The notes: generated by a model from the sequence alone, not told the origin. A stretch of DNA of 64,000 bases from Anaerolineales bacterium (GCA_015075185.1 JABTUW010000005.1:434001-498000); one strand, 5' to 3'; numbered from the stretch's first letter, positions 48,017-56,936 are shown. Made by a program: numbers and translations.

Positions 48017-50071
48017 ATGCCCGGCGAAGACAAACTGCTTCACCTCCACGGAGTGTACAACACTCTTTATAATGCCACTACCCGGCCCGACTTTCGCTTC
48101 GTGGTCAGCCGCTACTTTATTGACGAATGGGTGCCCCTCCTCGGACCGTCCCTGGCCTGGCTCATCGTCGGGCTGCGCCAGCAATGCTTTTGGAATCGAC
48201 GGCGGGATTGGTGCATTGTGGATAAAGCAACGCTGGCCCGCGAGACGGCGTTGGATGAGCGGACGATTGAGCGCTGCTTGAAAAAACCGTTTAGCAACTG
48301 GTTTGTCATCGAGGTCACCCACCGCTACCAATACCGCACTCAAATTGGGAAAAAGGTGCGCGATAAGAATCGCTACCAACTCCTGTTGGACGAACCACTC
48401 TCACCCCGCCATCAAACCGGCCTGGTCGCCTTGGTGCGTGAATTGGCCCCGGCCGAGGCCGAACCACTAGATGCAGCACTGGCTGTGGTGGAGGCTCTTC
48501 TGGCCATGCCACACCTGACCGACAAAATTTCCAATACTGGCTCCATTCCCCCTGATCTCCGACGCCGCTCTGTCTTGGAAGTCATTATAGAGACCATAGG
48601 CATCAACCTGGCCAACTCGGCTGCGGATGAACGAGTCCTTAAATTGAACAATCGCTGCGCTGAAATCTACAACCTGATTGTCCAACCCAACAAAATTTAC
48701 GTCGGCTGGCAGTATTTCCGGCTTGAGTGGGTGCGCTTGTTGGGTCACGCGCTGGCCTGGGTGGTCATCTACCTGCGCCGCCACTGCTACTGGGATGAAA
48801 CCAGCGGCGAACTTCGCGATACTCTGAGCGTTTACAAAAAAGAGCTGGCCGCCGCCATTAACCAGACGCCTCGCAATCTGGCCAATCTTATGGAAAATCC
48901 GTATGCCTCGCTTTTCTTCACCTCCTCTAATCCGGGGGAGCCGGCTAACTCTGGCAAGGAGGCACGGAACAAGCCAACTCTGTATCGGGTGCGAATGGTG
49001 GATGAACCGTTAACGCCCACAGACCAGCAGCAGGTCGGTGATACCCTTCGTCAGCGTCTTCAGAACGAATATTACGGTCAGAACCCGGAGAATGGGCAGT
49101 TGAATCTGTTTCCCATGCTGGACCGGCTGTCTAACCGGCAAAATTTCGCTTATGGCCAGGTACCTGAAAAAATGCCGCCCGGTGAGTCGAAAGAATGCCG
49201 CTTAGAAGATGATTTACCGGAAAAAATGCCGCAACATATTCTAGCTCCTATTGGAAAAAATGCCGCAACTTTAAAAGACTCTTTAGAAATACCTTCAGAA
49301 TCAGAAAAAATAGATCAACAACAAGTACAACAGGGTGCTGCTGTTGTTGTTAAAAAATCATCAGCACTCGAACTTGTCCTCGATGATTTGTCTGTCCAAG
49401 AACCCGCTCGCAGCAAACTGCTGGCGAATCCTAACCTAACAGTGGCGAAAGTTGGTGCCTGGTTTTTGTACGCCGAGACACAGCCCAATCTAACCGATCC
49501 GCAGGGATATGTCATCAAACGCTTGCTGGCCAACGATCCCCCGCCCCAGGATTTTGTTGCCTTTGCCAAGCTGGATGATGAAACCTGGTCGCTTTTTGAG
49601 ACAACGGTCGCTGTCTTGCGAGGGGGTCAGGGTTTGACTCCCCCCATTCCCCCGGAGTTGGTCGAGACATTCGTCAGGTGGGCGGACATTTATGCGGGGC
49701 TGGAACCGACGGAAACGAAATCTCTCCTCTCTCTTGCTGCCCGTGAGCTTACAAAGAGGGAGGAATTGTCGTCAGTTACAGCTCTCCCCGTAATATCCAG
49801 CGATCCCAAACGAGAGCAGGCGCGAAACCTGTGGGGGGCAGCCTTGACCCAACTCCAACGGCAGATGACCAAACAAACCTTCGATACCTGGCTCAAACAG
49901 ACGGAAGTGCTCGATTACCACGAGAGCGAGTTTGTAATTGATGCTAAAAGCGCTTTTGCTAAAGATTGGCTGGAGAATCGCTTAATCAAAACGATTGAAG
50001 CTGTGCTATCTAGTATTGTGGGCGAGCCAACCCGTGTTCGGTTTGCTTTATCTGAGCAGATTAGCTCGTAG
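48017..50071 (+). CDS. Replication initiator with duplicated module and C-terminal DnaA_N domain
   Basis: The 684-residue protein contains two homologous N-terminal modules. Module 1 has FVVSRYFIDEWVPLLGPSLAWLIVGLRQQCFW (about 28-59); module 2 has WQYFRLEWVRLLGHALAWVVIYLRRHCYW (about 231-259). Each is followed by a winged-helix-like part and an LLLDEPLSP/VRMVDEPLTP strand. The C-terminus (ARNLWGAALTQLQRQMTKQTFDTWLKQTEVLD ... FAKDWLENRLIKTIEAVLSSIVGEPTRVRF, about 595-680) matches DnaA domain I plus the following fold. This suggests direct recruitment of helicase to an origin. The iterons downstream and inside the gene are its probable binding sites. The ribosome site (GAGG) is modest. Confidence 0.75.
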   Translation: MPGEDKLLHLHGVYNTLYNATTRPDFRFVVSRYFIDEWVPLLGPSLAWLIVGLRQQCFWNRRRDWCIVDKATLARETALDERTIERCLKKPFSNWFVIEVTHRYQYRTQIGKKVRDKNRYQLLLDEPLSPRHQTGLVALVRELAPAEAEPLDAALAVVEALLAMPHLTDKISNTGSIPPDLRRRSVLEVIIETIGINLANSAADERVLKLNNRCAEIYNLIVQPNKIYVGWQYFRLEWVRLLGHALAWVVIYLRRHCYWDETSGELRDTLSVYKKELAAAINQTPRNLANLMENPYASLFFTSSNPGEPANSGKEARNKPTLYRVRMVDEPLTPTDQQQVGDTLRQRLQNEYYGQNPENGQLNLFPMLDRLSNRQNFAYGQVPEKMPPGESKECRLEDDLPEKMPQHILAPIGKNAATLKDSLEIPSESEKIDQQQVQQGAAVVVKKSSALELVLDDLSVQEPARSKLLANPNLTVAKVGAWFLYAETQPNLTDPQGYVIKRLLANDPPPQDFVAFAKLDDETWSLFETTVAVLRGGQGLTPPIPPELVETFVRWADIYAGLEPTETKSLLSLAARELTKREELSSVTALPVISSDPKREQARNLWGAALTQLQRQMTKQTFDTWLKQTEVLDYHESEFVIDAKSAFAKDWLENRLIKTIEAVLSSIVGEPTRVRFALSEQISS
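49129..49148 (+). repeat. Iteron copy inside rep
   Basis: The 20-base unit matches the downstream consensus ATCTAACCGGCAAAATTTCG except for the first base. It lies inside the rep coding sequence. Confidence 0.75.
49166..49265 (-). repeat. Three GAAAAAATGCCGC repeats inside rep
   Basis: Exact 13-base copies lie at 49166-49178, 49219-49231 and 49253-49265. The third is in a different reading frame from the first two, so conservation is at DNA level. Their complement shares CGGCA-N3-TTTC with the iteron, so they may be inverted, diverged iterons. Confidence 0.55.
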
Positions 50072-50231
50072 CCCTCCTCAACGTTACCCCAACTTTTGCT
50101 TCGCGCAGACGAAGAACTATCTAACTGGCCGTGAGTCCACTTTGGCTCCTCACTTTTGCTTAACCAATGTCCTTTTTAGAAAACTAGAGAGACAGATGAG
50201 TAGGGTAGGGGAGGGGGTAACCCTGCCGAAT

Positions 50232-50916
50232 ATCTAACCGGCAGAATTTCGCCTATTTCTAAAACTCACGTATGGAACAATAAGGTTCAATGGACTGCAT
50301 CCGCCGTGACAGTACAGAATACCTAAGCGGCAAAATTTCGGATAACAATGAATTTGAGGCCATAAAGAAGGGACAGAGGATCACGCGGTAAGGTAGGGGA
50401 GAGGAGGTCGCCTTTAGTCCTTACTCCTCGTATCTAACCGGCAAAACTTCGCTTACTGGCTTGAGTGAGAGTGGTGGGGGCGTAACTGGATCGGGAAGGT
50501 AATAATCACCATCTGACCGGCAAAATTTCCTGATAGGGCTAGAAAAAGGAAGGACAAGGAAATTCAGATACCTTTTCATCTAACCGGCAAAATTTCGCCA
50601 GTATCATTCGTATAGAGAATTTTTGGTAAGCCGAACGTACTCAGATTTCGCAAGAAGAGAGATACTGCGAGCGGGTAGGGGAGGAGGCTGGGGATTACTC
50701 TTTCACGCCGTCAACTAGCCGGCAAAATTTCGACTATCAGTAAAGACAGCGGAAATAGTCATAGGTTACAGATCAGTTAGAGAAATAGTCGACGTTTGTC
50801 CAGATCATCTAACCGGCAAAAGTTCCTCTACGCGGCTCAAAGCGGAACTATAGGATGAACTCGAGGGTGTGAGGGAACAGTTGATCCCAAATTCTCATCT
50901 GACCGGCAAAAATTCC
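50232..50916 (+). repeat. Iteron array of a plasmid-type replication origin
   Basis: Eight 20-base units near consensus ATCTAACCGGCAAAATTTCG start at 50232, 50321, 50432, 50511, 50578, 50713, 50807 and 50897. All are in the same orientation, 67-135 bp apart, so they are dispersed rather than tandem. Three G-rich units GGTAGGGGAG (50204, 50392, 50674) lie between them. With the rep gene directly upstream this is a probable origin of replication. No open reading frame of interest lies in 50072-50946. Confidence 0.8.
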
Positions 50917-50946
50917 ATTACTGCTCCCTGGAGAAAGGAGCCGCTA

Positions 50947-51588
50947 ATGATGAAGGAGGGGCAATTGTCAAGCGCAGGAAAAATCAGGATAATAAGGGCA
51001 GAAAGGTTACACGAGGATATGGCAGCCAGGCGTTTTTCCAACCTCATCGGCTTTGACGATGCTCCGTTCAGCCACGACCATATTGGCCCGGTTAGGGTTG
51101 TGGGAACGATTTTTACCGGCCTGCATCTGACCGGAGTGGTCATCGGCGAGGTCGAAAAAGATGGGGCCGATGCCGCCGAGAAGCTGGCCCGGCTGGTGAC
51201 CGAATCGCGCTTTGCCGAGCATGTCCAATTAGTGATGCTGCAAGGTATTGCCCTAGCCGGGTTCAACGTGGTGGATGTTTTTGATTTGCATCAGCGGCTT
51301 GAGATGCCTGTCCTGGTCGTCTCGCGCAAATTACCTGACCTTGCGGCTATTCAACGGGCGCTGACGACGCAGGTGCGCGAGGGAGAGCAAAAGTGGGCTT
51401 TAATTGAAAGGCTAGGATCGCCGGAACCGGCCGGTTACGTTTACGTGCAGCGAGTGGGCCTGACTCTTGAGGATGCCCAGGCGATTATCACCCGATTTAC
51501 CCTGCACGGCCACATTCCAGAGCCGCTGCGGGTGGCTCATCTTATCGCCGGGGCGCTGGTCAATGGGCAAAGCCACGGCCGGGCCTAA
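50947..51588 (+). CDS. DUF99-family protein
   Basis: The 213-residue protein matches DUF99, related to endonuclease dU/V-like folds. Segments are FSNLIGFDDAPFSHDHIGPVRVVGTIFTGLHLTGVVIGEVEKDG (about 28-71), VMLQGIALAGFNVVDVFDLHQRLEMPVLVVSRK (about 99-131) and a C-terminal PEPLRVAHLIAGALVNGQSHGRA. Some archaeal members cut deoxyuridine-containing DNA; a repair role is therefore possible. The ATG at 50947 has GGAG 6 bases before it. The gene begins just after the last iteron, but any functional link to the origin is unproven. Confidence 0.82.
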   Translation: MMKEGQLSSAGKIRIIRAERLHEDMAARRFSNLIGFDDAPFSHDHIGPVRVVGTIFTGLHLTGVVIGEVEKDGADAAEKLARLVTESRFAEHVQLVMLQGIALAGFNVVDVFDLHQRLEMPVLVVSRKLPDLAAIQRALTTQVREGEQKWALIERLGSPEPAGYVYVQRVGLTLEDAQAIITRFTLHGHIPEPLRVAHLIAGALVNGQSHGRA

Positions 51589-51613
51589 GTTCTCGGCCAA
51601 TCAGCCTGTCGCC

Positions 51614-52333
51614 CTACCATACATCTATTTGCTTGAACACTTCGGTATAGATAGCCTCAATAGGCCGGCCCCAGCGCTGGTCTAATTCTTTCATCCATTC
51701 CAGGCTTTCCTCGCCCTGCGGAAACTGACTGCGGTGGGCCAGACAAGCCGCCATTTTGGTATCATAGACCCCGGTCACATCAACAAAGATATCTGGGTCA
51801 CGATCGGTGGAGAAGAGGAAGACTCGCTTCAGACAGCCTAGACTAGCTCCCGGCTCGTTGAGTTGCTCCGGACGGTAGAGCGGCATTTTGGACGGCATGT
51901 AGGCGTCCAGGGCGGCCTGGCCCGCTGCCCGGTGATCGGGATGAATCTGGCCGGGCCAGAAAGGATCGAAGGTCCACAGGGTATCGGCCTGGGTCAGACG
52001 ATAGAGCCGGGCAATTTGCGCCCGCAGCTCCAGGTCGGGGATCAGCTCACCGTCATGGTGACCCAAGTTGTAAGTTTGTTCAAGGCCCAAAATTCGAGCG
52101 GCCTCTTCTGTTTCCGCCAGTCGGGTGGTAGCCAGAACGGGACGGATGGCGCCGGCCTCTTGCGTGCCAATGTCACCCAGGGTACAGTTGACCGAGAAGA
52201 CTTTGACCCCGCGCTGGATAAGCTGCAAAATGGTACCACCGCACATGGTTTCCAGGTCATCGGGATGGGCGGCGACGACAATCAGGCGCTGGACTTCGGC
52301 GAACGCTTCTAACCCTTTGAGTTCGGCGGTCAT
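51614..52333 (-). CDS. PIG-L family deacetylase
   Basis: The 239-residue protein has the PIG-L/LmbE zinc motif AHPDDLETMCGGTI (about 22-35) and the distal IHPDHRAAGQAALDAY (about 131-146) with the third zinc His. It would deacetylate an N-acetylglucosamine-containing or similar substrate in the cytoplasm. An AAGGAAA site precedes the ATG. It follows the DUF362 gene on the same strand after only 9 bp, so co-transcription is likely. Confidence 0.9.
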   Translation of the reverse strand: MTAELKGLEAFAEVQRLIVVAAHPDDLETMCGGTILQLIQRGVKVFSVNCTLGDIGTQEAGAIRPVLATTRLAETEEAARILGLEQTYNLGHHDGELIPDLELRAQIARLYRLTQADTLWTFDPFWPGQIHPDHRAAGQAALDAYMPSKMPLYRPEQLNEPGASLGCLKRVFLFSTDRDPDIFVDVTGVYDTKMAACLAHRSQFPQGEESLEWMKELDQRWGRPIEAIYTEVFKQIDVW

Positions 52334-52342
52334 AAATTTTCC

Positions 52343-53362
52343 TTACTGGTACAAGATTTCTTGAATTTGCTTGGCGTAGGCCGCGCTGGCCGGGTCGCCG
52401 GTCATCAACTCGATTTTAGCCGGGCTGTCAACCCCAATGCCCAATTCGACGGCGCGGGCAATCTGTTCCTGCTCAAAGATTGCCCCTTGGCTGACCACCT
52501 CTGTGGTGCCAAAGTAGCGCAGCAAAGCCACGCCGACGGCATCAATCGCCACCCGGTCTATGCCGGCCAAGATAACGTTAGCGTTGACCTTTTTGCCCTG
52601 GGCGGGCCCCCCGTCAACAAAGGCTTCGACCCCATCCAATACCACCAGGTCAGGCTGGTAGGCAGTATTAACCTCGGCAATCATGCGCCGTTGATGGGCT
52701 GAACCGTGCAGTTCGTTCATAAAATTGTAACTCTCACCCGGCAGTCGCTTGGCCGCCAGCCCGACCGAGTTTTTGAGCGACAGGGTGAAGTGCCCCCCAT
52801 AGCGATGAGTCTTCAGGCAGCAGGTCTGGATAATCCCGTCAGCTTCCAGCACCGGCCGGGGTAGGGCAAAGCCTTGCTGCCAATGGCTGCCCGGCGGTTG
52901 TTTTAGAGTCCAATCGTCAGCCGTTAGCTCATCAAAAATGACGGTGTTGAAACCAAGCTCCTCGGCCATGCGGAAGATGCCTAGCTGCTCCATTACCGCG
53001 CGGGTCTGGCCCATTCCACTGCGGTCCCCCACCGTGATTTGCTCCGCCCCCAGCGTTTGCAGGGTCTGGACGAGCGTGCGGAGCGTGTCGGGGTGGGTGG
53101 AGCCAGGTGCCGGGTCGGCGCTGTTGAAATTCGGCTTCAAAAACAGACTCTTGCCTTTAGCGCCATCGAAGCCAAGCAGTTCCAGAGCTTTTTTCACTCC
53201 TGCGGCTCGATCTTCGGTTTTGACAAAGGCGACTTGGGTGTTGGGGACAGGTGTTGCGGTCGCTTGGCGCGGGCCAGCCAATGGGTTGAATTGCGGCCAA
53301 GATGGCAGTAGCGCGGCGCTGCTCAAAACGGCTGAGGCTTTCAAAAATGTGCGTCGGTCCAT
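52343..53362 (-). CDS. Tat-exported DUF362 protein
   Basis: The 339-residue protein starts with a twin-arginine signal (MDRRTFLKASAVLSSAALLP), predicting export in folded form. The mature part has the DUF362 pattern VGDRSGMGQTRAVMEQLG, FDELTADDW, CLKTHRYGGHFTLSLKNSVGL (about 182-202) and VVLDGVEAFVDGGPAQG. The function of the family is unknown. No ferredoxin-type Cys motifs are present, in contrast to many DUF362 proteins. A GGAGG site precedes the ATG. Confidence 0.87.
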   Translation of the reverse strand: MDRRTFLKASAVLSSAALLPSWPQFNPLAGPRQATATPVPNTQVAFVKTEDRAAGVKKALELLGFDGAKGKSLFLKPNFNSADPAPGSTHPDTLRTLVQTLQTLGAEQITVGDRSGMGQTRAVMEQLGIFRMAEELGFNTVIFDELTADDWTLKQPPGSHWQQGFALPRPVLEADGIIQTCCLKTHRYGGHFTLSLKNSVGLAAKRLPGESYNFMNELHGSAHQRRMIAEVNTAYQPDLVVLDGVEAFVDGGPAQGKKVNANVILAGIDRVAIDAVGVALLRYFGTTEVVSQGAIFEQEQIARAVELGIGVDSPAKIELMTGDPASAAYAKQIQEILYQ

Positions 53363-53459
53363 CTTATCCTCCGTGATTGTTCGAAACTGTTATAACTCCT
53401 CTCGATAAAAGATTGTAACGATCAAAGCTTAAAATAAGTTGAAGGACAAGAGCCTGTAG

Positions 53460-54608
53460 TCAAAGATTGGCGTTCGAGTTAGGCCGGGGGGTGTCCAAGC
53501 CGGCCAGCACCCGGACTTCTTCGATATAAGCCACCAGATTTTCCAGCGGCACATCCCACAAAACGGTGTGGGTGGTCTGCAAGATATAGCCGCCGCCTTT
53601 ACCCATCGTCGCCGCCCGTTCCCGGATTTCGGCCCGCACCTCTTCCGGAGTCCCGAAGGGCATAGTTTTCTCTACATCTACCCCGCCGTAGAATGTTACC
53701 TTGTCACCAAAGCGGCGTTTCATCTCCACCGGGTTCATCACCGCCGGCTCCAGTGGGTTAAAGATGTCCAGCCCAATTTCAATCAAATCAGGGAAAATCT
53801 CGATGATGTTGCCGTCAGAATGCTGGCCCACGTACACACCGGCTTTATGGCAGTGCTCATAGATGATCGCCAGGCGCGGCTTGATGAAGCGCCGCCACAG
53901 CTTGGGGCTGAACATCAGACCGGTTTTTGACCCCCAATCGTCAGCAAAATAAAAGCCATCTATGCCCAGAGCAATCTGCTGGTCAATAATGGGCAAATTC
54001 CATTCGTACAGGATGCGATCCAGGAGTTCATCAACAAACTCCGGGCGGTCCAGCATGTCGGTAAACATATTGACCATGCCGCGCAGGCTCCAGGCCCGTT
54101 CAAAGAGGATCATCCCGATTTTGCCAAAGATAAAGGCTTTGTCGCGCCATTTATCGGCCAGTGCTCTAGCGGCATCAAAGCGGCCGGCGTGGTAGGGGTC
54201 AGGCATGACATACTTTTCCAGCAGGCGGTGGTCTTCTTCCAGGGGATACTGGACCGGGTGGGGCATGCCGGAGGTGCGGTCCCAGACGCAGCCGAACTCG
54301 TCCATGTGCAGCGCTCCCTCCTTATCCAGGTTAGTGAAAACCGGGCCGCCGCTGGGTGTCAGGCGCACTTCTTGAATTTCATTAGCCCAGGGATTGTAGT
54401 TAAAATCAGAGCCAATTTTGACGATGTGATTGCCGATAAAATCGGCCAGTTCCACGCTGTCCTTGAGACCGTAGTGTTCGATCAACTTTTCATAAACTAC
54501 CGGAATGGCGTGAAAGTTGTAGGGTACAAAGTCCGTTTCCTGGTGCTGAACCGCTTTAAGCACCCGCTCACGGCGATGAATGGGCGTTTGATAACCCTGA
54601 TTGTCCAT
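53460..54608 (-). CDS. UroD-family (methyltransferase-type) protein 1
   Basis: The 382-residue protein belongs to the uroporphyrinogen decarboxylase/methylcobamide methyltransferase superfamily. Marks are RRERVLKAVQHQETDFVPYNF (about 11-31), FYFADDWGSKTGLMFSPKLWRRFIKPRLAIIYEHCHKAGV, GQHSDGNIIEIFPDLIEIG and FYGGVDVEKTMPFGTPEEVRAEI. The canonical zinc ligands His-x-Cys are replaced by HSDG, so it is not a classical MtaA/CmuA enzyme. It likely works with the corrinoid protein at 56937 or a similar carrier. The ATG at 54608 has an AGGAGC site. Confidence 0.8.
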   Translation of the reverse strand: MDNQGYQTPIHRRERVLKAVQHQETDFVPYNFHAIPVVYEKLIEHYGLKDSVELADFIGNHIVKIGSDFNYNPWANEIQEVRLTPSGGPVFTNLDKEGALHMDEFGCVWDRTSGMPHPVQYPLEEDHRLLEKYVMPDPYHAGRFDAARALADKWRDKAFIFGKIGMILFERAWSLRGMVNMFTDMLDRPEFVDELLDRILYEWNLPIIDQQIALGIDGFYFADDWGSKTGLMFSPKLWRRFIKPRLAIIYEHCHKAGVYVGQHSDGNIIEIFPDLIEIGLDIFNPLEPAVMNPVEMKRRFGDKVTFYGGVDVEKTMPFGTPEEVRAEIRERAATMGKGGGYILQTTHTVLWDVPLENLVAYIEEVRVLAGLDTPRPNSNANL

Positions 54609-54755
54609 TGTAGCTCCTAAAAAATAAGATGCGATGACTGGTGAGGCGCGGTGGCGAGAAGATGAAGTGCGGATCATCGCCTCCTCGCCTCATTTTCATT
54701 CCCAATTATAAGAGAGATTAAAGGATACTGTCAACCGGGAGAGAAAGTTCGGAAG

Positions 54756-56159
54756 TTACAGGATTTTTAGGCCATTTAACAGCACAATCAGGACCAAGAC
54801 CGGGGTCACAAACTTGATAATCCCAAAAACGGCGCGCACAAGGCGCTCATTGGGCAGGGTTCCATTATTGGTCAGTGCGGCCTTAACTTCGGCAAAGCCC
54901 CAGGCCCAGCCGACAAATAAGCTCAGGCACAGACCGCCTACCGGCAGCAGTATATTAGAAGTGGCGAAGTCATACAGGTCGAACATGGTCATGCCGAACA
55001 GCTTGAAGTCCGCCAGCAGGCTGTTGGAGAGCGCCGCCGTTGACCCGACCAGCGCCAACAGGGCCACGGTGCTCAGCGTTGCCATGACCCGCGATAACCC
55101 CAGCCGTTCGTTGAGGAAAGCCACCGGCACCTCCAGCAGCGAGAGCATGGCCCCGGTTGCGGCAATAGCCGCCAGAATAAAGAAAAGCACCATAAAGAAA
55201 TGGCCCAGCGGCATCGCCGCAAAGACAGCCGGGATGGTGATAAACAGTAGCGAAGGCCCGGCGTCTGGCTCAAAGCCAAAGGCAAAGACCGCCGGGAAGA
55301 TGGCGATACCGGCCAGGATCGAAACGGTTAAATCGGCCAGCATCACTTTGGTGGCTGTCGCCGGAATATTCTGGTCATCCCGGAAGTAGCTGCCGTAAGT
55401 CATCATCGCGCCCATGCCGATGGAGAGTTTGAAGAAGGCCAGGCCCATTGCCGTTAGGAGCGCTGCCGCTGTGACCTTGGAGAAATCGGGTTGGAACAGA
55501 AAGACCAACCCCTCCATGGCCCCTGGCAGAGTCAGGCTGCGGACACCAATGGCCACCAGCAGCAAAAAGAGCAAGGGCATCAGCCGCTTGGTCGTTTGCT
55601 CAATTCCTTTGGAGACGCCCAGGATGATAATAGCGCTGATGAGAGCCAGCACTAACCACTGCCACAGCAGCGACTGCCAGGGATCGGTGATAAGCTGATT
55701 AAAAGCCTGGCCCGTGACTTCCGGGTTGGTCGAGAGTAGCCCGCCCAAAGCAGCCTTGAAGATGTAGGCAAAAACCCAGGCCGCTACCTCGGTATAAAAA
55801 GCCAGAATCAAAAAAGCTGAGATCACCCCGGCAGCGCCGACGAGCCACCACGGCTTACCCGGCGCTAATTTGCTCAGGCTGGTCACGGCGTCGGCTCTGG
55901 CCTGCCGCCCCAGCATAATCTCGGCGATCATGATTGGCAGCCCGACCAGTAGGGTGCTGATGAGGTAAACAATAATAAAACTGGCCCCGCCGTTGACGCC
56001 GGTGAGAAACGGGAATTTCCAGATGTTGCCCAGCCCGACGGCGGACCCCAGTGTGGCTGCGATGACGCCCAGGCTGGTGGTAAAACTATCGCGGGTAATA
56101 AGGGGCGACACGTCATGCTTGACGGCAGCCCGACTTTTAACAGTAACTTGAGTAGCCAT
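54756..56159 (-). CDS. Sodium-dependent transporter (SNF/NSS family)
   Basis: The 467-residue membrane protein has the NSS signature TLGSAVGLGNIWKFPFLTGVNGGASFIIVYLISTLLVGLPIMIAEIMLG (about 36-84) and further about ten hydrophobic segments. It imports amino acids or other small compounds with Na+. The promoter at 56240-56268 on the - strand serves it, and an AAAGGAG site lies before the ATG. Its genomic place beside methyltransferase genes suggests uptake of a methylated substrate, but specificity cannot be read. Confidence 0.9.
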   Translation of the reverse strand: MATQVTVKSRAAVKHDVSPLITRDSFTTSLGVIAATLGSAVGLGNIWKFPFLTGVNGGASFIIVYLISTLLVGLPIMIAEIMLGRQARADAVTSLSKLAPGKPWWLVGAAGVISAFLILAFYTEVAAWVFAYIFKAALGGLLSTNPEVTGQAFNQLITDPWQSLLWQWLVLALISAIIILGVSKGIEQTTKRLMPLLFLLLVAIGVRSLTLPGAMEGLVFLFQPDFSKVTAAALLTAMGLAFFKLSIGMGAMMTYGSYFRDDQNIPATATKVMLADLTVSILAGIAIFPAVFAFGFEPDAGPSLLFITIPAVFAAMPLGHFFMVLFFILAAIAATGAMLSLLEVPVAFLNERLGLSRVMATLSTVALLALVGSTAALSNSLLADFKLFGMTMFDLYDFATSNILLPVGGLCLSLFVGWAWGFAEVKAALTNNGTLPNERLVRAVFGIIKFVTPVLVLIVLLNGLKIL

Positions 56160-56239
56160 TAACCGAAAAAACTCCTTTGTTGAGTAGGGTAAATTGATTG
56201 TATTTCATGAAATGGTTGTGCTAAATTTCACAAATTGTG

Positions 56240-56268
56240 ATTATACTTAAAGCGGATGCTTTACACAA
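56240..56268 (-). promoter_or_regulatory. Promoter for the sodium-dependent transporter gene
   Basis: On the - strand TTGTGT (56268-56263), a 17-base spacer and TATAAT (56245-56240) lie about 80 bases before the ATG. Confidence 0.55.
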
Positions 56269-56510
56269 AACTCATCTTAAACGCCATTGAAATCACTAAA
56301 GCTGCTTGAGCCGCCTGCGAAGCGCACGATCTGGGCAAGCGAGAAGGGTGTGAGAACGCTTTCGGGTACCCAATGGCAACCTTGTGGAGCACTGGGGTAA
56401 CAGTGATGATTCGGGGCTGCTGCAACAACTCGGCGTTGTGCCCATGCCCCAGGCGGCATAACCTGGCTCGCCGACCTTCTATAGGCAGTTGCATCAAATG
56501 GTTTGATTAA

Positions 56511-56585
56511 ACCACAAATGGTACAGGTTTCACCGATTTAAGGAATAAAAAATCTGAGGAATCGGTGAAATCTGTAGTGGTTTTT
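56511..56585. repeat. Imperfect inverted repeat with T-run
   Basis: A stem of about 20 bp (TTTCACCGATT and flanking ACCAC/ACAG pairing, one 7-base bulge) is followed by TTTTT on the + strand. It lies 3' of the rhamnose mutarotase gene in a 440-bp gap (56160-56601) that otherwise shows only the transporter promoter and no convincing gene. Confidence 0.6.
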
Positions 56586-56601
56586 ACTTGTCTGATAAAA
56601 A

Positions 56602-56925
56602 TCAGTCCAGGTGGAACACTTCTTCCAGTTCAATCATACTCTCGTCGGCGTGAGCGCCGCCTAATCCCTCAAAGTAGGGAGCCATGAACTCCTGCCATTT
56701 CGCGTTGATTTCGTCCTGGGCCATCCCCGCCAGCGCCGCCTGAAAGCTGTCCGGCGTTTCAAAATAGCCAAAGAGCAGGCCGTCGGGCCGCATAAACAAC
56801 GAATAGTTATGCCAGCCGGTCCGCCGCAAGGCGTCGAGCATTTCAGGCCAGACGGCTTCATGATGCTTTTTGTATTCCTCGATCTTGTCTTCTTTTACTT
56901 TCAGTAAAAATGCGATGCGTTTCAT
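56602..56925 (-). CDS. rhaM: L-rhamnose mutarotase
   Basis: The 107-residue protein matches RhaM: KRIAFLLKVKEDKIEEYKKHHEAVWPEMLDALRRTGWHNYSLFMRPDGLLFGYFET (about 2-57) contains the catalytic His in KKHHEAVWPEM and the NYSLF segment. It interconverts rhamnose anomers in the cytoplasm. The AAAGGAGA site is good, and the gene is 11 bp after the corrinoid gene stop. The nearby GH78-type glycosidase gene supports rhamnose metabolism in this region. No rhamnose isomerase or kinase gene is visible in the window. Confidence 0.9.
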   Translation of the reverse strand: MKRIAFLLKVKEDKIEEYKKHHEAVWPEMLDALRRTGWHNYSLFMRPDGLLFGYFETPDSFQAALAGMAQDEINAKWQEFMAPYFEGLGGAHADESMIELEEVFHLD

Positions 56926-56936
56926 TTCTGTCTCCT

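Noticed and set aside
50232..50916. CRISPR array
   Set aside because: Repeats are 20 bp, diverged at several positions and spaced 67-135 bp apart irregularly, with no cas genes. Iterons fit better.
56261..56497. 78-residue - strand frame between the transporter and rhaM genes
   Set aside because: No ribosome site, no family similarity recognised, and it overlaps the transporter promoter.
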